Assembly (NCBI GenBank): GCA_021794335.1
Contig: JAJYQZ010000233.1
Location: 1-7,700, forward strand
From: a bacterium
GTDB lineage: Bacteria; SZUA-79; Acidulodesulfobacterales; Acidulodesulfobacteraceae
DNA length: 7,700 nucleotides
Direction of reading: 5' to 3'
Shown: piece after piece, positions 1 to 5,665 of the stretch
Numbering within the stretch: the stretch's first letter is position 1
Layout: every line of letters begins with the position of its first letter
Program-made: the position numbers and the translations under genes
Notes under the pieces: generated by a model
What the model saw: only the letters and a program-made list of their open reading frames with translations
Databases searched by the model: none
Told to the model about the DNA's origin: nothing

Positions 1-21
1 AACGCGTGCCTCCGATATGTG

Positions 22-38
22 AAGTTTCAAAGAAACTT
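22..38. repeat. 17-bp palindromic module, left copy
   Basis: AAGTTTCAAAGAAACTT forms a 7-bp stem around an AAA loop. The identical 17 bp recurs at 7048-7064 inside the right-hand repeat cluster, about 7 kb away. Here it sits directly against the first unit of the 58-bp tandem repeat. Its presence in both clusters in different contexts suggests a small mobile or recombining palindromic module within a larger repeat family. Function unknown. Confidence 0.7.
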
Positions 39-157
39 TCCTGCTTCCTTCGGAATGACGATAATGGAATTTAAACTTTAACCCAACGGGTGTCATTCCT
101 GCTTCCTTCGGAATGACGATAATGGAATTTAAACTTTAACCCAACGGGTGTCATTCC
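38..157. repeat. Tandem duplication of a 58-bp unit from a palindromic repeat family
   Basis: Two essentially identical 58-bp units run from about 40 to 97 and about 98 to 155. Each contains GGAATGACG, then an AT-rich middle, then ACCCAACGGGT (a 4-bp stem with an AAC loop), and ends in TGTCATTC. GGAATGAC and GTCATTCC in each unit are inverted repeats, so each unit can fold on itself. The same layout, with a changed middle and a CACCCAAAGGGTG mini-hairpin, occurs at about 6987-7034, so this is a dispersed family. It lies downstream of the glnD stop codon and no gene is visible in it. Confidence 0.8.
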
Positions 158-181
158 CGCGAAAGCGGGAATCCAGTATTT
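149..181. repeat. Intact palindromic repeat copy (TGTCATTCCCGC family)
   Basis: Positions 153-172 form a perfect 8-bp stem, ATTCCCGC with GCGGGAAT, closed by GAAA, and are followed by CCAGTATTT. This REP-like repeat is of a type seen dispersed in many bacterial genomes. It lies about 70 bp beyond the glnD stop codon and on the minus strand could act as a weak terminator or mRNA-end stabiliser for the aroB-xer-glnD transcript. No U-run follows the stem, so a classical intrinsic terminator is not supported. The stretch 182-251 is AT-rich with only a short direct repeat (ATAAAAATTT at 228 and 243). Confidence 0.75.
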
Positions 182-251
182 ACATATAAAAGAAACATCT
201 AAATATTTTCTATTGCAAAATTAAGGAATAAAAATTTGATAGATAAAAATT

Positions 252-3059
252 TTATAACTCCTCTATGACCGCCTTTTTAATATTCCGAATCTTTAATAGA
301 CTTTTGATCTTGCCTTCCCCGTTGTCTTTTACATAAAAAGTATCGAATGCCTTATTACCCTGGGTCGTTATCTTTGAAACAAAAATATTTATGTCGAACC
401 TGTTAAAAATCCTTCCGATGTCGTATAATAAACCCTTTCTGTCCAATGCCTGAATTTCTATTACGGTAAATTCATCGCTCAGATTATTATAAATCTCGAC
501 CGAGTTAGAAACATGCGGAGCGCTCTTTTTAAACAACCCCTCATTTTGCCTCTTTTTTTTAAACATATCATACAACGATACCTTGCCGTTAAAAACATTA
601 AAAAAGGTATTCCTTAACTTATGCCAATCTATTTTTCCGTCAACCTTCTTATAAATATGGTTTACAAAAAAAGTATCTATAAATTTTCCATCCCTTCTTG
701 TATTAATATCCGCGCTCATTATGTTAAAATCGAAATAAGAAAGCACGCCGGTTATATCCGAAAAAATTGTTTTTTTATCCTCTCCGCAAATAACTATTTC
801 ATAATAATCCTCTTCTATATGCGCTTTTGCCATAAAATTAAATCTATGCTTATCGGTGATTTTAGAAAATAGTTTTAAATGAAGAAGTATATTTTCCGGG
901 CTTTCCCTCATTAAATATCTGGTAGCCGAATAAAATTTACCGATATAGTCATTAATGAAACCCTTTAGATTGCCCGCGGTTATGTTTTTAAGGAAGTTAT
1001 AGCCCCTCTTTCCGACGAATTGCGATACATATTCATATATCATGTCTATATAATACAAATCGTTCCTGAAATATTCCTCCGAGTTCTTCAAAAACATTAA
1101 AGTCCTATCGTAAAGTTCCACCAAAAGCATCTTTCTCCATGAATTAAACCTTGTTTTGGAAACGGCCATCGAATCGCAAAGGCTGACTATAAATAAAAAT
1201 TGTAAATGCCTAATGTCTTTAACGGTATATGAAATAGATTTAATTGTTGCGGGATCGTGTATGTCTCTTCTTTCGGATGTCAGCGGAAGCAGAAAGTGAT
1301 TTAATATTAAGAAATTTACGCAATTTTGCGATTTTTCGTCAAAACCCATCCTTTTTGCCGCCTTTACGGCAATCTTAGAGCCTACCTGCTCATGATGGGC
1401 GGAATACCCCTTTCCGATGTCGTGAAGCAGGAGAGAGAAATTCAAAATAAGCAAGTCGCCGTCTTTTAGATGTTCGAATGTTTCCCTTAAATCTTTATTG
1501 ATTCTTAAATTCACCATATCTTCAAGATAATGAATTCCGTTAAGGGAGTGGGCATCAACGGTATAAACATGATAAACATCGTTTGTCGAAAGCGAATCTA
1601 TTTTTTCGAATTCCGGTATTAACGCGCTTAAAATTTTCGTTTCATGCATAAGCAAAAGAGTTTGATAAACCCTTTTTTTCTTTTTTAAAAGATTAATAAA
1701 AAAACTTTTTGCATAGTCATCATTTTTTATTAACTTTCTATGAGCGGAACAGGCTATTTTCAGCAGGTTTATAGATTCGATATCAAGCCTTTCGCCGGTT
1801 ATCTGATAAGCATCTAACAGCCTGAAGATATTTTTAACATCCGTTAAAAATATCTTTCTATCCCTTATGCAAATTAAACCGTTTTCAAAATACAGGTTAT
1901 TGCCGAGATTGACGCTTTTTTCAATATTTAGATTGTAAAGCTGTCTTGACTTTTGAACTAAAACCTCCGGCTTTATCAAAAAATTTATTATAAGCCTTGA
2001 AATAATATGTATATTCTTGGCATTTATATAGTAATCATGCATAAAATATTCAATCTTATTTAAAAACTTGCCGTCTTTATAATAAAAAGCATGGGAAAGC
2101 TTTTCTTGAATATCGAAGGTAAGCCTGTCTAACTTTTTTTGAGCTATTAAATGCATCATAACCCTGACCTTTAATATAAATTCTTTTCCGTTATAAAGAT
2201 TTATAATATCCCCGGCATTTAAAGAACTGTCTAACTGCATAAGCTTAAATGTTTCGCTTATTATCTCTTCCCCGTTCCCCCCGCCGCGAGAAGCGCGCGC
2301 ATTATTATACCTGTCGTTGTTATTGCCGCCCTGAGCGTTATCCCGACTCCCGCCGCCGTTAAATAAAATTTCATTTTCATAGTTTATTATATTTGGATTG
2401 TTATGCAGAAAATTAAGCGGAGCAAAGGGTTTTTTTGCAATATAATAAACCCACTCGCAAAACGAGTAATCCCTTAACCCTCCTATTCCTTCTTTAACAT
2501 CCGGTTCAAGAAGGAATATATCATTATCGGCCATCACATTAATTAATCTTCTCCTCCTTAAGCTTTTCATAAGTTCGACTAAAAAAACGGAACAAGCGTC
2601 TATCTTCTTAAACTCGTTTTTAAACCCGTCGTATAATTCCTTATTTCCCGCTATATATCTGGCATTTATAAATGATGTATATGTATTAAAATCGGTTTTC
2701 ATTAAACCTATCGCTTCTTTAACGGTTCTAACGCTTTGAGCCAAATCGACGGATGCGTCCCAAAAGAGGTAAAAAAAATCCTTAAGTCTTTTCGAAACAT
2801 CCTCCAGAGCAAGCCCGTCCCGCGTAATTACCATAATATCGACATCGGAGTAAGGGCATAGTTCGAGGTTGGAATAACTGCCCCCTGCTATAAGACAAAA
2901 GTCGTTTTGTGTTTTAATATCGGGAAATGCCTCTATAATGAGGGAATCGAAGAAAAGGGATATTCTTTTTGTCGTGTGAAAAGAGGAAAAATTAAGCAGG
3001 TCGTCTTTTAAGGATTTATACTCTAATGCAATTTTTTCTTTTAAGTCTTTCGGCGTCAA
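252..3059 (-). CDS. glnD: [Protein-PII] uridylyltransferase / uridylyl-removing enzyme (GlnD)
   Basis: Bifunctional cytosolic nitrogen sensor. It uridylylates PII when nitrogen is short and deuridylylates it when glutamine is high. The 935 aa fit the family (about 850-950). Domains in order: nucleotidyltransferase at about 55-115 with the SDVD pair (D72, D74) and D105; the family motif PDVKEGIGGLRD at 186-197; a helical linker; an HD phosphohydrolase at about 495-640 with YHVYTVDAH, the HD pair H546-D547, and D629; two C-terminal ACT glutamine-sensing domains at about 748-830 and 862-935. The start is TTG: a GAGG lies 6 nt upstream and an in-frame TGA blocks an earlier start. Oddities: the usual GGYGRGEL signature reads GSYSNLEL (60-67), and a Gly/Asn-rich insert occupies about 234-263. 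The gene follows xer by 26 nt, so co-transcription is likely. Family identity is certain; the balance of the two activities cannot be judged here. Confidence 0.95.
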   Translation of the reverse strand: MTPKDLKEKIALEYKSLKDDLLNFSSFHTTKRISLFFDSLIIEAFPDIKTQNDFCLIAGGSYSNLELCPYSDVDIMVITRDGLALEDVSKRLKDFFYLFWDASVDLAQSVRTVKEAIGLMKTDFNTYTSFINARYIAGNKELYDGFKNEFKKIDACSVFLVELMKSLRRRRLINVMADNDIFLLEPDVKEGIGGLRDYSFCEWVYYIAKKPFAPLNFLHNNPNIINYENEILFNGGGSRDNAQGGNNNDRYNNARASRGGGNGEEIISETFKLMQLDSSLNAGDIINLYNGKEFILKVRVMMHLIAQKKLDRLTFDIQEKLSHAFYYKDGKFLNKIEYFMHDYYINAKNIHIISRLIINFLIKPEVLVQKSRQLYNLNIEKSVNLGNNLYFENGLICIRDRKIFLTDVKNIFRLLDAYQITGERLDIESINLLKIACSAHRKLIKNDDYAKSFFINLLKKKKRVYQTLLLMHETKILSALIPEFEKIDSLSTNDVYHVYTVDAHSLNGIHYLEDMVNLRINKDLRETFEHLKDGDLLILNFSLLLHDIGKGYSAHHEQVGSKIAVKAAKRMGFDEKSQNCVNFLILNHFLLPLTSERRDIHDPATIKSISYTVKDIRHLQFLFIVSLCDSMAVSKTRFNSWRKMLLVELYDRTLMFLKNSEEYFRNDLYYIDMIYEYVSQFVGKRGYNFLKNITAGNLKGFINDYIGKFYSATRYLMRESPENILLHLKLFSKITDKHRFNFMAKAHIEEDYYEIVICGEDKKTIFSDITGVLSYFDFNIMSADINTRRDGKFIDTFFVNHIYKKVDGKIDWHKLRNTFFNVFNGKVSLYDMFKKKRQNEGLFKKSAPHVSNSVEIYNNLSDEFTVIEIQALDRKGLLYDIGRIFNRFDINIFVSKITTQGNKAFDTFYVKDNGEGKIKSLLKIRNIKKAVIEEL

Positions 3060-3065
3060 GTTTAA

Positions 3066-3069
3066 CCTC
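3066..3069 (-). promoter_or_regulatory. Shine-Dalgarno that fixes the TTG start of glnD
   Basis: On the minus strand GAGG is followed by 6 nt and then TTG (3059-3057). The nearby ATG at about 3075 is in a different frame, and an in-frame TGA lies just upstream, so TTG is the only sensible start. A TTG start usually lowers translation, which would suit a low-abundance regulatory enzyme. Confidence 0.7.
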
Positions 3070-3085
3070 GGTCATTCCCTGTTTT

Positions 3086-4084
3086 TCATTTATTCCTCGG
3101 ATGAAACTTGGAATGCTGCGCTTTTAAATGCGATATGTCCGTATGGGTATATATTTCGGTTGTGGATATGCTTGAATGGCCCAGCATCTGCTGAATAGAC
3201 CTTAAATCTGCCCCGCCCTCTAAAAGGTGCGTGGCAAATGTATGCCTTAACATATGGGGCGTAATGTTTTTATCTATGCCTGTGAGGAGCGCCGCCTTTT
3301 TAATTATTTTCCATAATCCCTGTCTTGTAAAGGAAAGTCCGTTTTTTGTAATAAACATATAACTTTTGCCGGATTTTTCATATCGCCGCCTTAACGGCAG
3401 ATAGGTCTTTAAAGCCTCTTTGACCGGGATGCCGAACGGAACGATTCTTTCTTTCGAGCCTTTGCCCCGCACCCTTATAAAATTCAAGTCAAAATTGAAG
3501 TTTTCAAGTTTTACTCCCGCCAGCTCGGAAATCCTTAAACCGCTTGAGTATAAAAGCCCTAAAATAACTTTATTCCTTATATTTTCAAAATTTGAACCCT
3601 CGTTTGCTTTATTCCCGCCGTTTTTACCATTTTTAAAATCGACATTTAAAATCCGGCTGATTTCATCTTTCGTAAGAAACTCGGGCAGTTTTTTGGCAAC
3701 AAAAGGATATTCTATATCCTTAAACGGAAATTCGCTTATTATACGGCGCTTAAATAAAAACTTATAAAATCCTTTTATCGAGGAATAAAACCTTGCCCTT
3801 GTCTTTCCGTTTAGCCCCGCTTGTGCCAAATAACCTAAAAAATCCTGAAAAAATAAGGAGGGTAATGTCTTAAAATCAACTTTCTTACTCATTACATATT
3901 TATGAAATTTCATTAAATCGAGATAATACGATGAAACGGTATTGGGGCTTAACCCCTTTTCTATCTTTAAAAACGAAATATATTCCTCGGTAAAACCTTC
4001 AAGTTCATCCTTTTTCCGGCCTGTTCCATTTTCACCGTTTTTACCTGCTTTTTCATCATCCGTTTTTTTCATCCAAATTTTCAT
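3086..4084 (-). CDS. Tyrosine site-specific recombinase, XerC/XerD type
   Basis: A 332-aa integrase-family recombinase. XerC/XerD proteins resolve chromosome dimers at dif by cutting and rejoining DNA through a tyrosine-DNA intermediate. An N-terminal SAM-like core-binding domain covers about 31-120 and includes GLSPNTVSSY. The catalytic domain has the full set: R184 in GLRISEL, K208 in RGKGSKER, H277 and R280 in PHMLRH, H303 in LGHSS and nucleophile Y312 in EIYTH. The single-domain layout and context suit a chromosomal Xer protein rather than a phage integrase, but C versus D cannot be told from sequence alone. Oddities: about 25 extra N-terminal residues rich in K, G, N and E, and a Gly/Asn-rich insert at about 150-166 before the catalytic core; without them the length would match the usual ~300 aa. 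The start (ATG at 4084, or ATG at 4072) lies immediately beyond the iscB element, so its 5' region may have been altered by the insertion. Confidence 0.93.
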   Translation of the reverse strand: MKIWMKKTDDEKAGKNGENGTGRKKDELEGFTEEYISFLKIEKGLSPNTVSSYYLDLMKFHKYVMSKKVDFKTLPSLFFQDFLGYLAQAGLNGKTRARFYSSIKGFYKFLFKRRIISEFPFKDIEYPFVAKKLPEFLTKDEISRILNVDFKNGKNGGNKANEGSNFENIRNKVILGLLYSSGLRISELAGVKLENFNFDLNFIRVRGKGSKERIVPFGIPVKEALKTYLPLRRRYEKSGKSYMFITKNGLSFTRQGLWKIIKKAALLTGIDKNITPHMLRHTFATHLLEGGADLRSIQQMLGHSSISTTEIYTHTDISHLKAQHSKFHPRNK

Positions 4085-4094
4085 ATCTCGGAGA

Positions 4095-4114
4095 CCCCAT
4101 CCGTAAGGGTGGGG
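4095..4114. repeat. Subterminal hairpin at the 3' end of the iscB element
   Basis: CCCCATCC-GTAA-GGGTGGGG on the plus strand gives an 8-bp stem with one T.G wobble and a 4-nt loop. It lies between the iscB stop and the xer start. IS200/IS605-type and IscB elements carry subterminal hairpins at both ends instead of terminal inverted repeats. A GC-rich hairpin in an otherwise AT-rich spacer, mirrored by the CCGCCC-GTTA-GGGCGCGG hairpin at the other end (about 5604-5622), fits that scheme. I infer that it marks the element's right end. Confidence 0.55.
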
Positions 4115-4117
4115 AAT

Positions 4118-4164
4118 ATTTCTATTTGTGTTTTAAAAAACAAAGTTTTTTAGCAAATAGAAAT
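4118..4164. repeat. Perfect inverted repeat overlapping the iscB stop codon
   Basis: ATTTCTATTTG (4118-4128) and CAAATAGAAAT (4154-4164) are exact 11-bp inverted repeats. Inside them a second exact pair, AAAAAAC and GTTTTTT (4135-4141 and 4145-4151), closes on AAA. The right arm encodes the last residues of IscB (ISIC) and the TAA lies in the loop. It would fold into a long AU-rich hairpin at the 3' end of iscB mRNA. It has no GC-rich base, so it is a poor intrinsic terminator and a better candidate for an mRNA-end or DNA-hairpin structure. Confidence 0.65.
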
Positions 4165-5385
4165 GGATATCCTCCATGTTTTAAAGTGTTCTACCAGCCT
4201 TAATTTGTTATATTTAACCGAAGCGCCGATTTTCTCTCCCGTTAATGTCCTTATATCGAAGTATCCCGAACTTCTTAAGCCGTGTATAAAACACTCTATG
4301 CTGCCGTATAATACCTTGTCGAACCTTCGGAAACTGAAAGCCTGCTTAATAGTATTCCGTTTGCGCAAACCGCCTTTAAGCAAATTAGCCTTAAATAACG
4401 ACCTGTTGCACTTGCGTGAGAACTTAATAAGGTAGCTGTTTTCCGTTCTTTCCTGAGGCTGTCCTCCCGCTATGCAGAAAGCGTCGTTGATATGGCTTTT
4501 TGCAAGCTTAAAGGCTATCCTTGCCGATTTAGTAAGATAGCCATAAGTATGGCTTACCGTATATCCTAATTCTTTAAGAATATTAATTAATTTCCGGCGG
4601 ACCGCGGTCATAAACGCTTCGGCTTTCAACTCTTTAGACGGTTTAATGTTATCCAGCGTTATCTTGCCGGCGTGATAATCTTTATGGCAGGTCGCGCATA
4701 GGGTTATTAAGTTGTCAGGCCTGTCCGTCCCGCCGTCCGTTCTGCGTGCAACATGGTGAACATTAAGGATTTTATCCTTTGATTTGCCCTTGCAGGCGTG
4801 GCACTTATGTCCGTCCCTGTGTAAGACATACTCACGGACATTCCAAAATCCCTTCTGCTCGCCGTTCTGGTATTCTGCGCCCGTTATATCGGGGTTCTTA
4901 ATTTTCTGAATATCGAAAGCGGCGGTTTCGACGACGACCTTTGATACCGGCAGTATGGAATTAACGAAATTAACGGCTTTAATATGTCCGTCAAGCTTGT
5001 GCCTGATAGACGAGGCAAACCAGCCGGATTTTTTAGTTTTAACCCTGTTAAGAAATCTGGGTTTGCGATACCATAAGTTGTTTCTACGGGTTCTGCGGTA
5101 TTGTCTGCGTTCCGTCAGTAAATCTTTAATATCCGTTCTTAATTCGATTTCCGAAGAGAACAGTTCTTTGTTTTCGGATACGGCGGATAAGCCGACTTTC
5201 TTATAACCGGAATCTACGCCTAAGATTACCTGCTGAATATTGTTTTCGCAATCCCAGTTCAATTGAATCGTAAACGGGGTTCTTTTAATCACTTTTGCTG
5301 AACCGTCTCTTAATAATTTTCTTGCTTTAGCTTCCTTACACGGCATTAACGGATTGCCGTCTTTATTCACTACATAAACTAACAT
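4150..5385 (-). CDS. iscB: IscB RNA-guided HNH/RuvC endonuclease
   Basis: A 411-aa member of the IscB family, the transposon-encoded RNA-guided nucleases from which Cas9 evolved. They cut double-stranded DNA matching the omega-RNA guide next to a short target-adjacent motif. Domains in order: PLMP domain with PLMP at 12-15; RuvC-I with D58 in LGVDSG; Arg-rich bridge helix at about 91-114 (RRQYRRTRRNN); RuvC-II with E153 in VVVETAAFD; HNH at about 193-239 with zinc cysteines C195, C198, C230 and C233, the H210-H211 pair, N225 and H234; RuvC-III with H298, N300 and D301 in HINDAF; then a Lys/Arg-rich C-terminal region expected to read the target-adjacent motif. All nuclease residues are present and the frame is unbroken, so the protein is likely active. 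Start ATG has AAAGGAGG upstream at a long 13-nt spacing, inside the predicted RNA. It may serve element retention or spread by cutting unoccupied sites. Confidence 0.93.
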   Translation of the reverse strand: MLVYVVNKDGNPLMPCKEAKARKLLRDGSAKVIKRTPFTIQLNWDCENNIQQVILGVDSGYKKVGLSAVSENKELFSSEIELRTDIKDLLTERRQYRRTRRNNLWYRKPRFLNRVKTKKSGWFASSIRHKLDGHIKAVNFVNSILPVSKVVVETAAFDIQKIKNPDITGAEYQNGEQKGFWNVREYVLHRDGHKCHACKGKSKDKILNVHHVARRTDGGTDRPDNLITLCATCHKDYHAGKITLDNIKPSKELKAEAFMTAVRRKLINILKELGYTVSHTYGYLTKSARIAFKLAKSHINDAFCIAGGQPQERTENSYLIKFSRKCNRSLFKANLLKGGLRKRNTIKQAFSFRRFDKVLYGSIECFIHGLRSSGYFDIRTLTGEKIGASVKYNKLRLVEHFKTWRISISIC

Positions 5386-5396
5386 AATGTTTTTAG

Positions 5397-5632
5397 AACC
5401 TCCTTTAGGTGAAGTTAAGGACGCATCGAGGTTGTTACCTTCGGTTTTTAAGCTCGCCGCACTGTCCCTTACCCTCTCAAGACTGTTTAACGACGAGCCT
5501 CAGTGCTTCGGACTTGCGCAACATCCGAAGGTGAGTGCCTTTAAGGTTCTCAAAGATAACTTCTGCTGCATAGCAGCCCTCTAATCAACCGGCTCTTTCA
5601 AGCCCCGCCCGTTAGGGCGCGGGTGGTTGACT
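5397..5632 (-). ncRNA. Predicted omega RNA (HEARO RNA) of IscB
   Basis: A non-coding stretch of about 235 nt immediately upstream of iscB and on its strand, the known place for omega RNA. Helices visible by eye: a closing helix of 7-8 bp pairing 5625-5632 with 5583-5590 (GUCAACC with GGUUGAU); inside it a GC hairpin with a UAAC loop at 5604-5622; CUGCU/AGCAG at 5563-5576; CUUCGGA/UCCGAAG pairing 5524-5530 with 5506-5512; CUCGUCG/CGGCGAG pairing 5491-5497 with 5453-5459; and a 3' helix AACCUC/GAGGUU pairing 5428-5433 with 5397-5402 that covers the iscB Shine-Dalgarno. The scaffold would carry the guide at its 5' end. The family match is by position, size and helix pattern; no covariance search was possible. 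Confidence 0.8.
5399..5406 (-). promoter_or_regulatory. iscB ribosome-binding site embedded in the omega-RNA 3' helix
   Basis: AAAGGAGG on the minus strand is a near-perfect Shine-Dalgarno but lies 13 nt from the ATG, longer than the usual 5-9. The same bases pair with AACCUC upstream (5428-5433) and UCCUU/AAGGA can stack on it (5401-5405 with 5417-5421). Folding of the omega RNA would therefore hide the site, giving a possible choice between guide RNA and iscB translation. Confidence 0.55.
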
Positions 5633-5634
5633 TT

Positions 5635-5658
5635 TCCGTTTCCGGTTTTAAGGGTTTT
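5635..5658 (-). other. Predicted omega-RNA guide segment (aroB 3' flank)
   Basis: In IscB systems the guide is the 5' extension of the omega RNA and is templated by DNA just outside the element. Here that is the minus-strand sequence 5' of the closing helix, ending in AAAACCGGAAACGG. It lies in the untranslated gap after the aroB stop codon (5666-5668), so the guide corresponds to the original insertion site. Exact ends are uncertain, since guides of about 15-45 nt are known, and the longest would reach into aroB. Confidence 0.5.
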
Positions 5659-5665
5659 TTATTTT

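Larger units (their letters stand above)
4090..5635 (-). mobile_element. IscB/omega-RNA element (IS605-superfamily-like, no transposase), approximate limits
   Basis: An iscB gene is preceded by a structured non-coding region of about 235 nt and flanked by GC-rich subterminal hairpins at about 4095-4114 and 5604-5622. The whole unit sits between aroB and xer in the same direction. No terminal inverted repeats or direct target duplications are evident, as expected for single-strand IS200/IS605-type transposition. No TnpA is encoded, so any movement would need a transposase supplied elsewhere, which is usual for iscB units. The limits are inferred: the omega-RNA closing helix ends at 5632, and the far end lies somewhere between the 4095-4114 hairpin and the xer start at 4084. 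Confidence 0.75.

Noticed and set aside
149..181. A strong intrinsic terminator for glnD
   Set aside because: The stem is good, but no U-run follows on the minus strand and the same hairpin recurs as a dispersed repeat.
3086..4084. xer as the transposase or integrase of the iscB element or of a prophage
   Set aside because: The motifs and length are those of chromosomal XerC/D, it is tightly followed by glnD, and no att-like duplication or phage gene is nearby.
5387..5584. Plus-strand open frame of 65 codons
   Set aside because: It is antisense to the predicted omega RNA, whose helices explain the sequence better; it has no Shine-Dalgarno and no family resemblance.
4090..5635. A CRISPR-Cas9 locus
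   Set aside because: The nuclease is too short and has the PLMP domain of IscB. No repeat-spacer array, cas1/cas2 or tracrRNA-like arrangement is present.
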